From positions 457,001-521,000 of the forward strand of contig BSBM01000426.1 in the NCBI GenBank assembly GCA_027924585.1: a DNA stretch of 64,000 bases. Reading direction: 5' to 3'. The position numbers and the translations under genes are program-made. Under the pieces are notes generated by a model. The model worked only from the letters and a program-made list of their open reading frames with translations, had not been told where the DNA came from and did not search any database. This DNA comes from Larix kaempferi. Taxonomy: Eukaryota > Streptophyta > Pinopsida > Pinales > Pinaceae. Positions 11,083-23,116 of this stretch are shown here, in pieces (within the stretch, counting starts at the first letter, position 1; the number at the start of each line of letters is the position of its first letter).

Positions 11083-11787
11083 TTAGACTCGATATTGCGA
11101 CCGCCCAAGAGTATGATTCGAAAAGTTGTTTTCAATCCTACCGCTCGGGCAGCACAAAATTACAATATCGTGGAAGACTTGGCACAAGTTTCTTGCACCA
11201 TGTCTACCCTGGAAGTTTTGTATAATTGTCCTAATCAATGCAAAACTCTCCTTGCAGCCATCAGTACAGTCGACCCCGATTCCTCGAATACCATCATGTT
11301 CTGACTTGACCACTTCAAGCCGAGGCTCTCCCACTAGCTCGCATTCCAAGTTTCTGTGAACATTGCTGGGAAGATTGTCCATCGTACCCTTTTGGACGAA
11401 GGTGCCTCCACTTCTGTCATGTCGATCAACTGTTGGAGAGCCATTGGCTCCCCCGAATTGAATCATTCTCCTACCATGTTGAAAGCATTCGACGGGCTTG
11501 GCTTTCAACTTCATGGGATCTTACAAGCTCTTGCAGTTGAGTTGGGCGGAAAGACTGTAACCATTAACGTGGAAGTGGTCTCGGCCTTGATAGATTATAA
11601 TCTCTTTCTTGGTCACAATTGGTTTTACGCCATGCAGGCGGTAGCCTCTTCAGTCTTCCACATAGTACAATTCCCCCACCAAGGAAAAATTGTTATTATC
11701 GACCAATTAGATTTTTGCGCACTAGACGCTACTACTCATCTTGGTGACCATGGTTCCTTCCATTGGAAAAAAGTCAAAACAGTATGA
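11083..11787 (+). pseudogene. Gypsy-1 aspartic protease region
   Basis: The frame differs from gag. At 11356-11787 it contains a retropepsin-like active site TLLDEGASTSVM, with the Asp at 11395-11397. The family's D-S/T-G is D-E-G here, so proteolysis is doubtful. Further retropepsin signature appears as LFLGHNWFYAM, matching the usual (I/L)LG..W..... . The upstream segment 11095-11304 is open and likely belongs to the linker, separated by a TGA near 11302. Protease would cleave the polyprotein inside the particle. Confidence 0.78.
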
Positions 11788-11799
11788 GAGTATAGGGGT

Positions 11800-13468
11800 T
11801 GGCCTTTTGAAAGATTCATCTCTCATGGGCGTTTTTCCGGCAACGGACCCCCCTAATCATGTCGCTACAGTGAACATGATCTCCACAGAGATTTTATTGC
11901 ACTCTACCGATACTTGGTTTGTATCGGATGAAGCCACAACACACCTTCCTAGAGATATAATGCCTCCTTCACCCGCTGAACGTATTTACGAGGCTATCTA
12001 ATCAACACCGGAGGACCATTTAACCGTGGCCTCTCCATCCTGCTCTCTACGACAGACGTCCTCTCTACCTGATCTCTTACTTCGGACTTTTCATTCAGAT
12101 GAGTCCATCATGGAAGATATGAATGTTGACGACAGTCCGTGGGATGATCTCCACCATAAGTCATCTTTTCTTCCTCCTTTGGAGTACATAGAGGACAACA
12201 TCCACACCCTCTTTTCACCAGACATCTGTCCGTTCCCTCATTCCCCCATTCTTACATGTCTTACAAACATGGAGGGAAACATGGCCAACATTGAGCCAAC
12301 CACCCCGGTAGACATCTCGGTGAAACCTGGTATAGTGGAACACATTCGCATAGGCCAGAAGTGTTCCCCTGAAGAAATAGTTACTGGCACGACCTTATTT
12401 AATCAATTTCAAGACGTATTTGCTTGGTACTATGAGGAGATTCCTGGGATAGACCTTGTGATTGCTTCTCATGAAATAGAAACCTATCCCGACGTCAAAC
12501 CTGTACGCCAAAAGTTGTGATCGGTACACCCTCGAAAGACGGCGACAATCAAGGCTGACATTGAAAAGCTCTTAAAGGATGGTTTTATTTATCCTGTCCC
12601 ATTGATGAATTGGGTCTTAAACGTCGTCCCTATGAACAAAAATCAGGGTACCATTCGCGTCTGTGTTGATTATCGAGACCTTAACCGGGCTTTCCCAAAA
12701 GGAAACTACTCGACCCCCTTCATCGACCAGATTATCGACAATTGTGCCGGAAGTGTCATCTTCTCATTTATGGATGGATTTTCTGGTTACAACCAGATTG
12801 AGATCAACCCCACTGACCAACACAAGACGGCTTTCATCTGCCCGTGGGGAACGTTTTCATATTGCAAACTCCCGTTTGGCCTTAAAAATGATGGCACCAC
12901 ATTTCAACGGGCTATGTTGTATGCCTTCCATGACATTAAGAACTTTGTGGAACCTTACCTGGATGATCTCCCTGCTCATTCAAAGCAGCACAAGTTCCAC
13001 ATTGATCAACTGACGACCATTTTCCTCAGATGCAGATGGTACAATATCCGTCTGAATCCTCATAAGTGTATCTTTTGCGTTGAGTCTGGACGCCTCTTAG
13101 GATTTATCGTTTCGAAGTATGGGATCCGCAATGATCCCTTAAAGGTGGAGGCCATCATCAACCTGCCACCCCCGACTGATGTGACGGAACTTCAAAGTCT
13201 CCAAGGGAAGGTGACTTATTTAAGACGTTTTCTTTGCAATTTCACGGAGAAGACTCAGGGGTATATGAGACTGCTCAAGAAGGACATCCCATTCATTTGG
13301 GACAACCAAGCTCAAAAATCCTTCGACAGTATCAAACATGCCATCACGCATGCCCCTATGCTCCAACCGCCCAACTATTATCGAGATTATATCTTATATC
13401 TCGCCTCTTTTGATACCACTGTCGCCATGGTCTTTGTACAGGAGGATCAAATGCCCAGGAACATGTAA
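11800..13468 (+). pseudogene. Gypsy-1 reverse transcriptase region
   Basis: A frame change near 11780 leads into a linker with scattered stops. RT then runs from about 12300 to 13400. Recognisable blocks are CVDYRDLNRAFPKGNY, SFMDGFSGYNQIEI, KTAFICPWGTFSYCKLPFGL, and the catalytic YLDD at 12955-12966, which is intact. LLGFIVSKYGI and the thumb region FLRRFLCNFTE-like sequence follow. A TGA at 12518-12520 interrupts just upstream of the fingers. RNase H begins after 13330 (YILYLASFDTTVAMVF, first Asp present), and the frame stops at 13466-13468. RT would copy genomic RNA to DNA. Confidence 0.87.
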
Positions 13469-13469
13469 T

Positions 13470-15072
13470 ATACTATGCAAGTAAGGGTCTTGCTGACACT
13501 GAAACTAGATATTCACATGTCGAAAAACTCGCATCTGTGGCATTCATCGCCGTCCAAAAGTTCCGGCACTATATCTTGCTCCGCACCACCACCATCATCG
13601 TAGAATCGAACCCCATGTACCACGTCCTGACACGTCAGGTGCTTGGGGGCAAGTATTCATGCTGGATTGTGATACTACAAGAATTTGATCTTCTTTTCGA
13701 GAAAGCCAAGTCAAAAAAGTCTTTGGTGTTTGCCGAGCTGATCTGTGACCTTCCCCGTCCTGATGCAAAAGTTGAGCACAATGACTCTTTTCCAGATGAA
13801 TCATTGTTTCTCATCAGTATGACTGATCCATGGTATGGAGATATCTCCTTATATCTTCAAACCCAATGCTCCAACATTCAACTATCTCACGACGACCGTC
13901 GTAAGATACGTCACCATGCGAAGTATTATTTAATCATCAATGATACTTTGTATCACCGTGGCATTGATTCAATTCTTCGACGTTGTCTCACTCACGATGA
14001 AGCCGAACACGTTCTGAATGACTGTCACGCTGGGGCATGTGGTGGTCACCTCTCTGGGATGGATATAGCCCAGAATATTTTTCATGCAGGATATTATTGG
14101 CCTACCATATTCAAAGATTGTATTGAGGCTGTAAAAAAATGTCCTCCTTGCCACTTCCATACGAAGAAGCGCACCCATCTCGCCTCGTTACACCCGGTTA
14201 TTGCCGTGGTCCCCTTCGCAAAATGGGGCATCGACTTTATGCATTGTAAGCCTACCTCGGCCGGGGGGCATAGTTACATCATTGTAGCTGTGTATTACTT
14301 TATAAAGTGGGCCGAAGCTATGCCTACATACCAGAATGACGGAAAAACCGCCGCACTCTTCATGTTCAATCATGTAATAGCGCGGTTCGGAGTTCCTCAG
14401 GTGATTGTTACTGATCATGGTTCCCATTTTCAGAACCATATGGTTGATGAACTGAGCAATAGGTTTGGTTTTCGCCATGAAAATTCAACACCCTACTACC
14501 CACAGTCCAATGGACAAGTCGAGGCCATTAACAAAGTCTTGAAAACCATGGTCAAAAGGATGGTAGGTACGCAGAAATCCAATTGGCATAACATGATCTT
14601 TTTAGCATTATGGGCCTATAGAACCTCCATTAAAACCGCCACAGGTTTCACTCCTTTCCAACTAGTCTGTGGATTGGAGGATGTCCTACCTATAGAGTGC
14701 GAAATTCCGTCTCTACAACTCACTGTCGAACTTCTTCCTAATACTACTGTCGAAGAATAACGTCTCTTGCACTTAGCGAAACTTGACGAGTCCCGCCGAG
14801 ATGTCGCTCTTGCTAATGAAGTGCACAAGAAACACATCAAAGCCCAATATGACAAGTCAGTTGAACCTCGTATCTTTAACGAGGGTGACCTGGTCCTCAC
14901 TTATGACCAGAAGCACGAAAAACTAGGAGCAGGAAAGTTTGAATCCATGTGGCATGGACCTTACATTATCAAACGTGTTTTGGAAAAGGGAGCTTACGAG
15001 CTTGAAGACTATGACATAATCTCTTTGGGTGAACCCCGCAATGGGCTATACCTGAAGAGATACTATGCCTAA
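13470..15072 (+). pseudogene. Gypsy-1 RNase H end and integrase
   Basis: RNase H continues in the next frame (YYASKGL, RYSHVEKLA with Glu present). The second Asp position reads ESNPMY, with AAC at 13609-13611, i.e. Asn. Integrase follows: the HHCC zinc domain (HAGACGGHLSGMD ... KKCPPCHFH, about 14023-14160) and the core with GIDFMH, VTDHGSHF and NGQVEAINKVLK. All three catalytic acids D, D, E are present. The frame is interrupted by TAA at 14758-14760. It resumes in the same frame to 15072 with the C-terminal GDLVLTYDQKH and WHGPYIIKRVLEKGAYEL block. No chromodomain is seen. Integrase would insert cDNA in the nucleus. Confidence 0.88.
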
Positions 15073-15212
15073 ACTCGCCACGCTTAGAATTTCTTGTATA
15101 TACTGTACATGGTGTGTTTTTTCATGTTTCTTGTGTGCTGTGACGCTTTTATTTTTTAGTGTCTTTAGATCTTGTTTCCGCTCCTTATACCATGTTTTGT
15201 CTGCGTGTGCAA

Positions 15213-15626
15213 ATGGCAACGTGCTATGGATTCATGGATGGCGTCAGCCGGCATACCTGTAACCTTGCTTCGGCAGCCTGGGTACTATATTCCCCAACAA
15301 GTGAGCTCATTAGCTCAGGAGGAAGTTGCCTAGGGTTTGCGATCAACAACGCCGCAGAATATCAGGCAGTAATCGGAACCCTAGCTAACGCCATTTCCTT
15401 GGGTATGAACCACATTGTCATCCACATGGATTCCCAATTAGTGGTTTCCCATCTTAACTGGGTTGACGCCATCCGTGATCCCACCTTACTCCGTCTCTTC
15501 AGATGAGTACGTCTCCTGGAAAGGTCATTTGAATCCATTTAGTACTTGCACATTCCACGAGAGTTAAACACAGTTGCCGATTCGATGGCCAAATTCATTT
15601 TGGATTGGTACATCACACACACATAA
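15213..15626 (+). pseudogene. Gypsy-1 additional (archaeal-type) RNase H ORF
   Basis: A separate frame starts 3' of integrase. The first ATG of the domain is at 15213; the frame is open from 15159. It contains YGFMDGVSRHT, NNAAEYQAVIGTL, IHMDSQLVVSHL and NTVADSMAKF, giving the D-E-D-D acidic set of an RNase HI fold. The sequence style (xxNNxAEYxAxIxxLxxA) is that of archaeal/plant-type RNase H rather than the retroelement's own. In-frame TGA (15504-15506) and TAG (15540-15542) break it; the frame ends with TAA at 15624-15626. It would degrade the RNA strand of RNA:DNA hybrids. Known in Tat-lineage elements as an acquired second RNase H. Confidence 0.8.
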
Positions 15627-15903
15627 TATTCATAATATGTAAAATCATTCACAACATGTAAATAATACAAGGTATAAAAGCAAGCATGTAAACAAGATCA
15701 CATCACTCATCATTTTAAAACACATAATGTATAAATAGCCGAGAATGTATGTATATATATGTATCACTCAAAAGTAGTGCCAGTACAAAATCTGAAGAAC
15801 GATGGCTTTCAGTGAGTCTCTACAACATTTGAAGCATCGTAGCTTTCAGTAATACAAAATCTGAGGCCTCTAAGCTCTCAGTACAAGTATAATAGTGTCA
15901 TCA

Positions 15904-17092
15904 TGCCTGACGCTTGACTCGTACACCACCCCTAGCACGGACAGCCTACTGTCACTGTGTAAGGAAGCAATCCACAATCCTCGCTACCTTGCAGAGTAGG
16001 GCATTGAAGAGTACGGATGCTCCAACCATGAACCTCTGCATAGGTCTCGGCAGGTCATCTATCACTGGCTCAAGAACCTATACTGTTAACTGGGACAAGT
16101 TCCTGTATACCTCCTCCATCTCCTTGATGGCAGTCTAAGCACCTGGGGGAACAACTACTTCCCCACCTCTGTCTCTCCTCACTAGAAGGGAAAGTATTAC
16201 TGGCCGTACGGGCCCCACATCTACACACACATGTTACATACTTGTCAGCACTGCATAAAAAAAATGATAAATATGCAAAACTAGAAGTACAAGGGTTTTT
16301 GTTCTCACCTATGTCAGCCCATGATGCACCCTCAGGTAGCACCAAGTCAGGATCCTATCTGAAATCCGTACCGCTGTACGGGAAGTCCTCAACCATGAGT
16401 AACTGGCCTTCCAGCCAGCTGAAGAACTCAGGACCAAAGCTGATGATAGGTCCTCCACCATGGCGGATCATCACCTCAGCCCATTTGAGCATGTGGGGAT
16501 CTCTAAGCTCCCTATCATCTAGTACTACCTGTGGATGCAAGAGAGGGATCCGCCTCAAGAGGAACGATACCACGATCGATCCATAACCAAACTACTTGAG
16601 CTCTCCCCATCGACACTTGGTCAGCTGAGCGCGGAGGTTTGCGAGGAGACCCTCGCACCAGTTGAAGACCATGGGGGACATGCAGTCATCCGCATAAAGC
16701 ATCTGATTCTGAGTATCCGTGTGTGGGGTTTGGCTACCCGCCACTCTAGTAATAGTAAGCAATATGGTACGCAGTGGGTGGCTCACCACATCCCTAATAA
16801 GGATCTTCCCACTAGAATATCGAACAAGAGCAGTACAATGCTGTGACACCATGTCATCAACTATGCGGTCACTGGCCCGTGTTCCAGTAAGAGCTACAGG
16901 GTCCCCTCTCCAGGACAAACCAATAAGGAAATAGATGTCCTTGACATCTATTGTGAGGATGTGCTCACCAATCACGAAATATTGTTGGGCCGCATCCCAA
17001 CTCTGGAGGATGTGTGATAGTAATGGGATTTGGGATCTCATCCCCTGAATCTCAAATAACTTGAGCAAACTGCAGTTCCTCAAGGCATCCAT
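15904..17092 (-). pseudogene. Antisense ORF of Gypsy-1, plant-mobile-domain-like
   Basis: On the minus strand an open frame of 166 codons starts at ATG 17092 and ends with TAG just below 16592. The same frame continues to about 16300 with only one more TAG (near 16351-16353). The N-terminal part resembles the plant mobile domain layout: MDALRNCSLLKLF, then HILQSWDAAQQYFVIGEHIL, then KDIYFLIGLSWRGDPV. A GT...AG pair (GTGAGAAC near 16311 to ATGCAG near 16252) could be a small intron. Beyond it another frame is largely open to about 15904 (VLEPVIDDLPRPMQRF, FNALLCKVARIVDCFL). It lies between the extra RNase H and the 3' LTR, opposite in sense. The domain assignment is by eye and moderate; function in the element is unknown. 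Confidence 0.55.
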
Positions 17093-19533
17093 GCATTATG
17101 GATCATTGGTAGCTTGTACATCTTCTACTTCGTGTTCTCTTTCCCGCCACTCTAAAACCATGTTGGCTTGTTAGCAACCTGCCAAAAGGGACATTTAAAC
17201 ACTGTTAGATCCTACTTCAACCACAACAAGTTCCTTTTTGGGTTCATTTTTATGTTTGGGAAATGCACCTCCACCGTCGCACTGTACTTTTTTGTACAGT
17301 GCGATGTTGTCGCACTTCACTCTTTCAGGACTTGCGCCGAGTCGGTCACGTCGCAATTCCTGAAAGGGCCAACTGTGACGAGCCGAGAGTGAAATATCCC
17401 TCCATGAACTCATAAAAAAACCCAAAAATTGAACCTAAAAACAAAATCTAATCCATTGGAAAGTTGCTGGATGAAGTTTAGGCTTACCTGCTCCTGATAG
17501 TGGGTGAAATGGTGGATCGTAGCTCCCAGAATCGGCAAAGGAAGTTTTGGCTCCAAATTCGTACTTCTCCTCCCAAATTGGAAAATGAAACAATGAAAAC
17601 TATTTTTGGCCCATTTTTCTATTTATAAATAGAATGGAATATTCCTTTTCAAATATTTTGATGCTCTTGGGCCATTTATCATAGTTTTTGACCATTTTTG
17701 TCATATTTGAGGCTATTTGACACATTTTCTAGTGTGCAGGAGTTGTAAGTAGTCTTTTGTGTCGTATCACAATGTTCATCACATGTATGAATACTCCCTT
17801 GAACGTTTTGTCATTATTTTTGCAACGGTTAGTTTGTAATTATTACGTGATGATGAGTTTACTCTTCGTGTGTTCTTGTACTCATGAAACTATGAGAACA
17901 AGTACCGAGTTATGATTTATCACTTTTTTGGGCTCGTTAAACTTCCATGGAAAAGGACACCCCCCGGAGTCTACCATTAAGCACTTTTCAGGTTCTCGAA
18001 AAATGAAAAGATTGCCAAGTGAACTTGTCACGTTCATGCTTGTTAAAGTATTTGAATGGTCATCTTCCTGGTGATAGTTTACCCCTTTTTCGGACTAGGA
18101 GGCACTAATTACGAAAAAGGTATACTCCAACCAATCATGACTGGAAGAGTCCTCTCCCACGTTGTTTTACCCTTTTTCGGGCGGTGAGGCTAACTTTACG
18201 AAAAAGGACCATTGGAGTCTTCTTTAGTTCTTTTCAGACTCCCTAAACATGAAATGACGACCAAGTTTACCTTCTATGGACTCATTAAAATTTTCACATT
18301 GAAGGGCCCGTCATGGGACGAACCCATCCTATCCCAGGTTCGAAAAGTATTTGGGATTGGACTCATCTATGAGATGAGCTATACCGAGCATCTGGTTACC
18401 CTCATCAAGCTCGTAAAAAACACATGAGGTACTCATCATTCATGATGGGAAAAAAGAAAGTGTTTTTGTTACATACCTTATTAGTGGCAGTATGTAGTCG
18501 TTCTTGAACATGGCACGCATCTGCATTTGCATACAACACTTGGATCATCCGTTTGTCCTCGAGTTCCACTTATTTCCTGAGTCTTGTTACTCCTTTGAGT
18601 CATTCAAAGAAAAGCTTCCATCATTAGTGTCTTTGAGAATTTGTGTCGCACTCGTCATGTCAATACTGCCAAGTCATGCCATGCCCATGTTCAAGAATAT
18701 GTCTATCATTTATCATTTGTAGTCAGTACACCCGCCATTACGTCGGTCTACTCTGAGTCAGTCTTGCATGTTACTGTACCATTCGATATACCCTATACAT
18801 TTTTGTCGTGTTTCGTGTCGATTGATGGGGGATTCATCATGGACCTCCTTCAACAGATTCATCCTTGTCGACTTCAACACATCATCCAAGGATTAAATCT
18901 AGAAACCAATCAAGTACCTTGGCCCTGCATGCCTCAATGGCAGGTTACCTTGCTTTCATCATGAGTTTACATCCTTGACTCTTGATTGAAAGATTTCATC
19001 TTGCGTTTGACTTCAACTCATTTATTCACGCTTGATGATATGTACTGTGATACCTTGGGAATCATTGACATCAATGGTGATCTCCCTCGCACTTGTTAAC
19101 GGTTTACATCAATGGCCGGTAATCAAGTGGTTTCTACCATGTTCGACATCAAGACATTTGTAATCACATGGATAGATTCGTATCATTGTGGGTTCAACTT
19201 GAAGACCCTGGGGAGTCATGTTTTACCCAGGTTGCGATGGAGTTTGTATTGAGTTATATCACACGGATCCACATTTGTATTGGTCGTGGCTGTGTTATCA
19301 TCTCATCATGGATCTACGCTTGTGTCTAGTAGCCATGATTGTGTTCAGTCGATCATTACTACCATGGATTTGTACTGTATTGGTCGGAAGCCATGTTGCA
19401 CTTTATATGAGATTGTCAGTTCAGAGTCAGTTGTACTGCAGCAGTTTCCTTCATCCGACATGTCTATTGCCATTACTTCTGTCAAAGCACTTCACCTATC
19501 TATCTTCAACAACTTCATGCTTTGGGGGCATTC
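17093..19533. other. Gypsy-1 3' non-coding region
   Basis: No supportable coding sequence. It contains a hairpin (17277-17304) and a loosely repeated block with CCCTTTTTCGG ... ACGAAAAAGG around 18075-18210, whose arms can pair. Short open frames at 18212, 18504, 18641 and 19218 show no family features. The last bases, CTTTGGGGGCATTC (19520-19533), are the likely polypurine tract region before the 3' LTR. Confidence 0.6.
17277..17304. other. Perfect 11-bp hairpin
   Basis: TCGCACTGTAC, a TTTTTT loop, and GTACAGTGCGA. The arms are exact reverse complements. The TCGCAC motif recurs just downstream (17311-17316) and in the LTRs. Confidence 0.85.
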
Positions 19534-20432
19534 TGTTACACCCAAAATCTACTCATCATAAGATTCAGTGTGTACACCCCTGAATATATTTTTACTAAGT
19601 GATCAACTAGAGAGGATTTGTACCCAATTGTGCTAGGTTTTGAAGGGTCATCGCAGGCTGCACATGAGCAACATGCGACGTCGCACCTTGCTTCATTACA
19701 GGGTGCGACGAGGTCATTTATATGGAAAAAATAGCTTCTTCGAGGTCGTTCTCGAAGCTTGTTGACTTGGGACCCTATCCCTGACCTCTTGGAGGAGCTG
19801 GCACTCAGTTCCTAATACTTTGGAGAGATCCCTTAAGCCTCTCCTACCATCTCTCAACCTATCCTATCCATACCCTATCCACTTATTCCTATATGAATGG
19901 AGCTCACTCCCATCCCAAAGGGAGGAAGTCTATGGTATCTACATGTTGGTGAAATCACCCTTGGAACATCTCCACTCACCTATTGGAGAACTCATACTTC
20001 CTTGGAAGGATATGGCAATCGGATTTGTCGGAGAAGGGCTACAGCATTAAGCCTTGGTTGTAGTTCTATATCTCTATTATGTACTCCTCTTTTTACAGTA
20101 ATATAAATGCTTTCCACCAATATTGTTCATGTGTGCAATGATATTGAGTAGTTTACCTGCTTAACTCTTTACTTAGATCTCTTATTATATAGATGTCTTT
20201 TACTTGTTTCTCTTGTTTCTTGTCTTGACAGGTCTTGCAGCTTGGATCTGACGACCGTGGGATGTGGAGCAACATTCAGGAGAAAGGATTGCGAAGTGAA
20301 AGGTAAGACATCTAATAATCAATCCTTAAGTAGATCTAGGAAATGCATTGGTAGTCTGTTCTATTTGTTCTAGACTCACTTTGAGCTAGGGAGATCTTGC
20401 TTGCGTCCGCTTCAGTGGATTGTCCGATAACA
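19534..20432 (+). repeat. Gypsy-1 3' LTR
   Basis: 899 bp, beginning TGTTACACCC and ending GATAACA, followed by TGAAC (20433-20437). It differs from the 5' LTR by scattered substitutions only. Confidence 0.95.
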
Positions 20433-21815
20433 TGAACTACTACTTGCTCGCCATAAGCATCAAATACATTTGTAGTAGTGGAATAGAGATTTAATCCCCT
20501 TAGTTGAGTCACCATAATATTTTTGGTTGTACTCCTTGAATAGCACTAACAAATGTGCACAGGACTTCGAACTCTTCCCGACAAGGACACCAATCCACCC
20601 AATTGGCCCTAAGGTTGTACCACTTTATCTAATGTTTCTTTTCTCTTCTTAGAGCATGTATATATCTCCAATATGAACAACTAATATTTTGGAATGGGTT
20701 ACAAGGCCAATGATGTTTCTACAAGATGCACCACTCTTGTGCTTCTTTAGGCCATCAAGCTAATCCTCGGGCCAATGAAGGGTACCCTAATTTGGAGGTA
20801 GTAATTCCTAGCCAGTCACCCTAGGTACCTATATATTTTCTTGTAAACTTTGACTTGATTTACAACATAGATTTGAGGTGCATAAGTTGATCTCAGCTAC
20901 TTGAAACCTAACTTTGAACGTTATTTAAAAGGGAGGGAACAAGTACATTTAAAACAAACACAACTCAAATAAAGAATAGCATGGGTGCCTTAATCATGAG
21001 CCATTTATTTGAAAGAAGATGCAATGTCCCAAATAAATTCAACTACAAAGCATTGATAGGATTTCCATCAATGCAATCAAGATAAACAAAAATCACGTCG
21101 GCACATAAATTGTAAATCCACAGATTCATGCAACAAAACAAAGACATTTGAACTACTAGAGAGAACCCATAACAAACATGAAACTATTTCTATGAACACT
21201 AATGGTAAAACACCTTGGTCCTAGTTTTAGATCAATTGCATTCTCATTCTCCTTTAATTGCAATAGGAAATACATCAAGGGGGGCCCAATGATCTCTTCC
21301 TTGAACCTCTTGTCTTTCTCTAGACAAAATAAGTTCAATGATCTCCTTACAAGGAAGAAAGAGAGAAAGGAATAAAAGGAAGGGCGAATGTTGTAGATCC
21401 CTTTACAACTTTTCTCATAATTTTTAGCAACTTGACGGATGTAAAATGAATGAACCTCCTGTGTAAATGAAAAAAAATATCTATTATAGATTGATGGGAG
21501 AGAAAAGTGAGACCCAAAAATTAGATTAGAATCTCTTCCCTCCTCCTCCAATGAGAATGTTTTCCTTTGCCTTGGTCATATTGAGCTAAAATAGAGGCAT
21601 TTGTGACCCTTGCCAAATTTGTGGATAATTTTAGGAACTAATATAGAGCTACTACAATTTTCCGTTTTATGGATATAGTGGCTTTTTTGACAATCCAATG
21701 GAAGCTTTAATTCATTGAATGCCCAAAATAATTACAAATTTAACTTTTTATGAGCCATGTGCATCTTCTCCAAATGAAAGGCATCAATCTGGCAAAAGAA
21801 TGAGTTGAACTGGAG

Positions 21816-22290
21816 CTTATTTGCTCTTTTTTTTTCATAGGTATGGCTAGAGCAACTACTTGTGATATGCAGGAATATGATTGGCTCGCTTCATTAACTT
21901 ATCTTTCAACTTTCATAGGCGAGGATCGTAGGGGCATTTGTTTTTCACAATAGGTGAATTGGCACGCTCTATTGAGTGAGGGCGCCACGAATACACAACG
22001 AAATCACAAGTTCCGGGTTCAATACACAACAAGGTCACATTGTCCGGGGTCGAACCACATTCGATAACATGCAACTACTTGTGATATGCAAAAATATAAC
22101 TCTGGACCTACTTTGTCCTTTTTAAAACTCTATTGCACCTTTAATATAACTCACTTGCTTATTTGCTCTTTTTTGTCTTCAAAGATATGGCTAGAGCAAC
22201 TACTTGTGGTATGCAGGAATATAACTTTGAACCTCCTTAGTCCTTTTTAAAATTCTATTGCACTTTTAATATAACTCACTTTAACTTTAG
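21816..22290. repeat. 123-bp tandem duplication with a 219-bp insertion in copy one
   Basis: CTTATTTGCTC...TATGGCTAGAGCAACTACTTG occurs at 21816 and again at 22158. GCAACTACTTGTGATATGCA occurs at 21852-21871 and 22071-22090. The intervening 21872-22070 is absent between the equivalent bases of the second unit. That piece contains GTTCCGGGTTCAATAC and GGGGTCGAACC, which look like RNA polymerase III B-box motifs, so it may be a SINE-like insertion with a long target duplication. Confidence 0.5.
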
Positions 22291-22497
22291 CATAAAAGAA
22301 AACCTCTTTAAACATTATACTATAAGGTTCCTTTATGAGGTTTAATTTTTTTTATTGGAAAAGGGAGTTTGCGTGAATGGATAATATATTATAAAAATCA
22401 ATTTCAAAGCACCCCAAAGTGGGGCCTACCACCATTAACTCACATTTCTTGTTTTGTTTGGGAAATATAAAATTGTTTTAATTGTTATGTCAATTCA

Positions 22498-22730
22498 TTA
22501 TATAATACAAAGTAAAAAGTAAATATGAGGGAGATCTTGTAACGTTTGTCGAGTTTGTCTTGTCGACCATAAACAAAAAGAATAATACAAAGTAAAAAGT
22601 AATAAATATTATGTGGCCATGTAAACAAAAAAATAATACAAAGTAAACGTAACGTTTGTTCCTAACATGTGGGCCATAAACAACAAAGAATAATGCAAAG
22701 TAAAAAGTAAAAAGTAATAAATATTATGTC
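22498..22730. repeat. Diverged tandem repeat, AT-rich
   Basis: The motif AATAATACAAAGTAAAAAGTAA recurs about four times, twice followed by TAAATATTATGT. Spacing is irregular, roughly 60-80 bases. Confidence 0.7.
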
Positions 22731-23116
22731 TGCCACCTCGAGAGATTTGATCCCTCTCGGCTCTTGATAGAGCCTAGGATTTTTTTAAAGCATGCCCTCG
22801 GCATACCTTATCACAATAACAAGCATGTTTGTAGGAAATTTTAATGCTACATTTTGTAGTTTTAGAGGTTGGAATTGAATTATCTGAGCTCTCTGATGTT
22901 CAGTGACCCTAATAATAATATATGAACCATTCATTTCCTTTAGATGAGTCATTTTGCTTATATGTCTAGTTTAGCCTAAAGGGGGCCTCACTATGTTTTC
23001 ATATTTCTGCATCTCAAAATTTCAATTCTATGAGCTCCAGCATGATCAGTGACCTCAGAAACCAAAACCATTTTTCATACTTGTGAATGTCCAAACTAAA
23101 TTCCAATAACTCCTTG

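Larger units (their letters stand above)
8268..20432 (+). mobile_element. Gypsy-1: complete Tat-like Ty3/gypsy element, 12.2 kb
   Basis: Two 899-bp LTRs (8268-9166 and 19534-20432) are nearly identical by eye. They are flanked by a perfect TGAAC duplication (8263-8267 and 20433-20437). Inside, on the plus strand, are gag, protease, RT, RNase H and integrase in gypsy order, then a second RNase H-like ORF. A long 3' region follows, with an ORF on the opposite strand. The long 3' spacer, extra RNase H and antisense ORF are features known from plant Tat-lineage elements. Coding regions are broken by several stops and frame changes, so the copy is non-autonomous although its LTRs look fairly young. 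It is inserted in element A's LTR edge. Confidence 0.93.

Noticed and set aside
21156-21551. 131-codon minus-strand open frame
   Set aside because: AT-rich, no recognisable motif, no promoter or splice context; likely chance.
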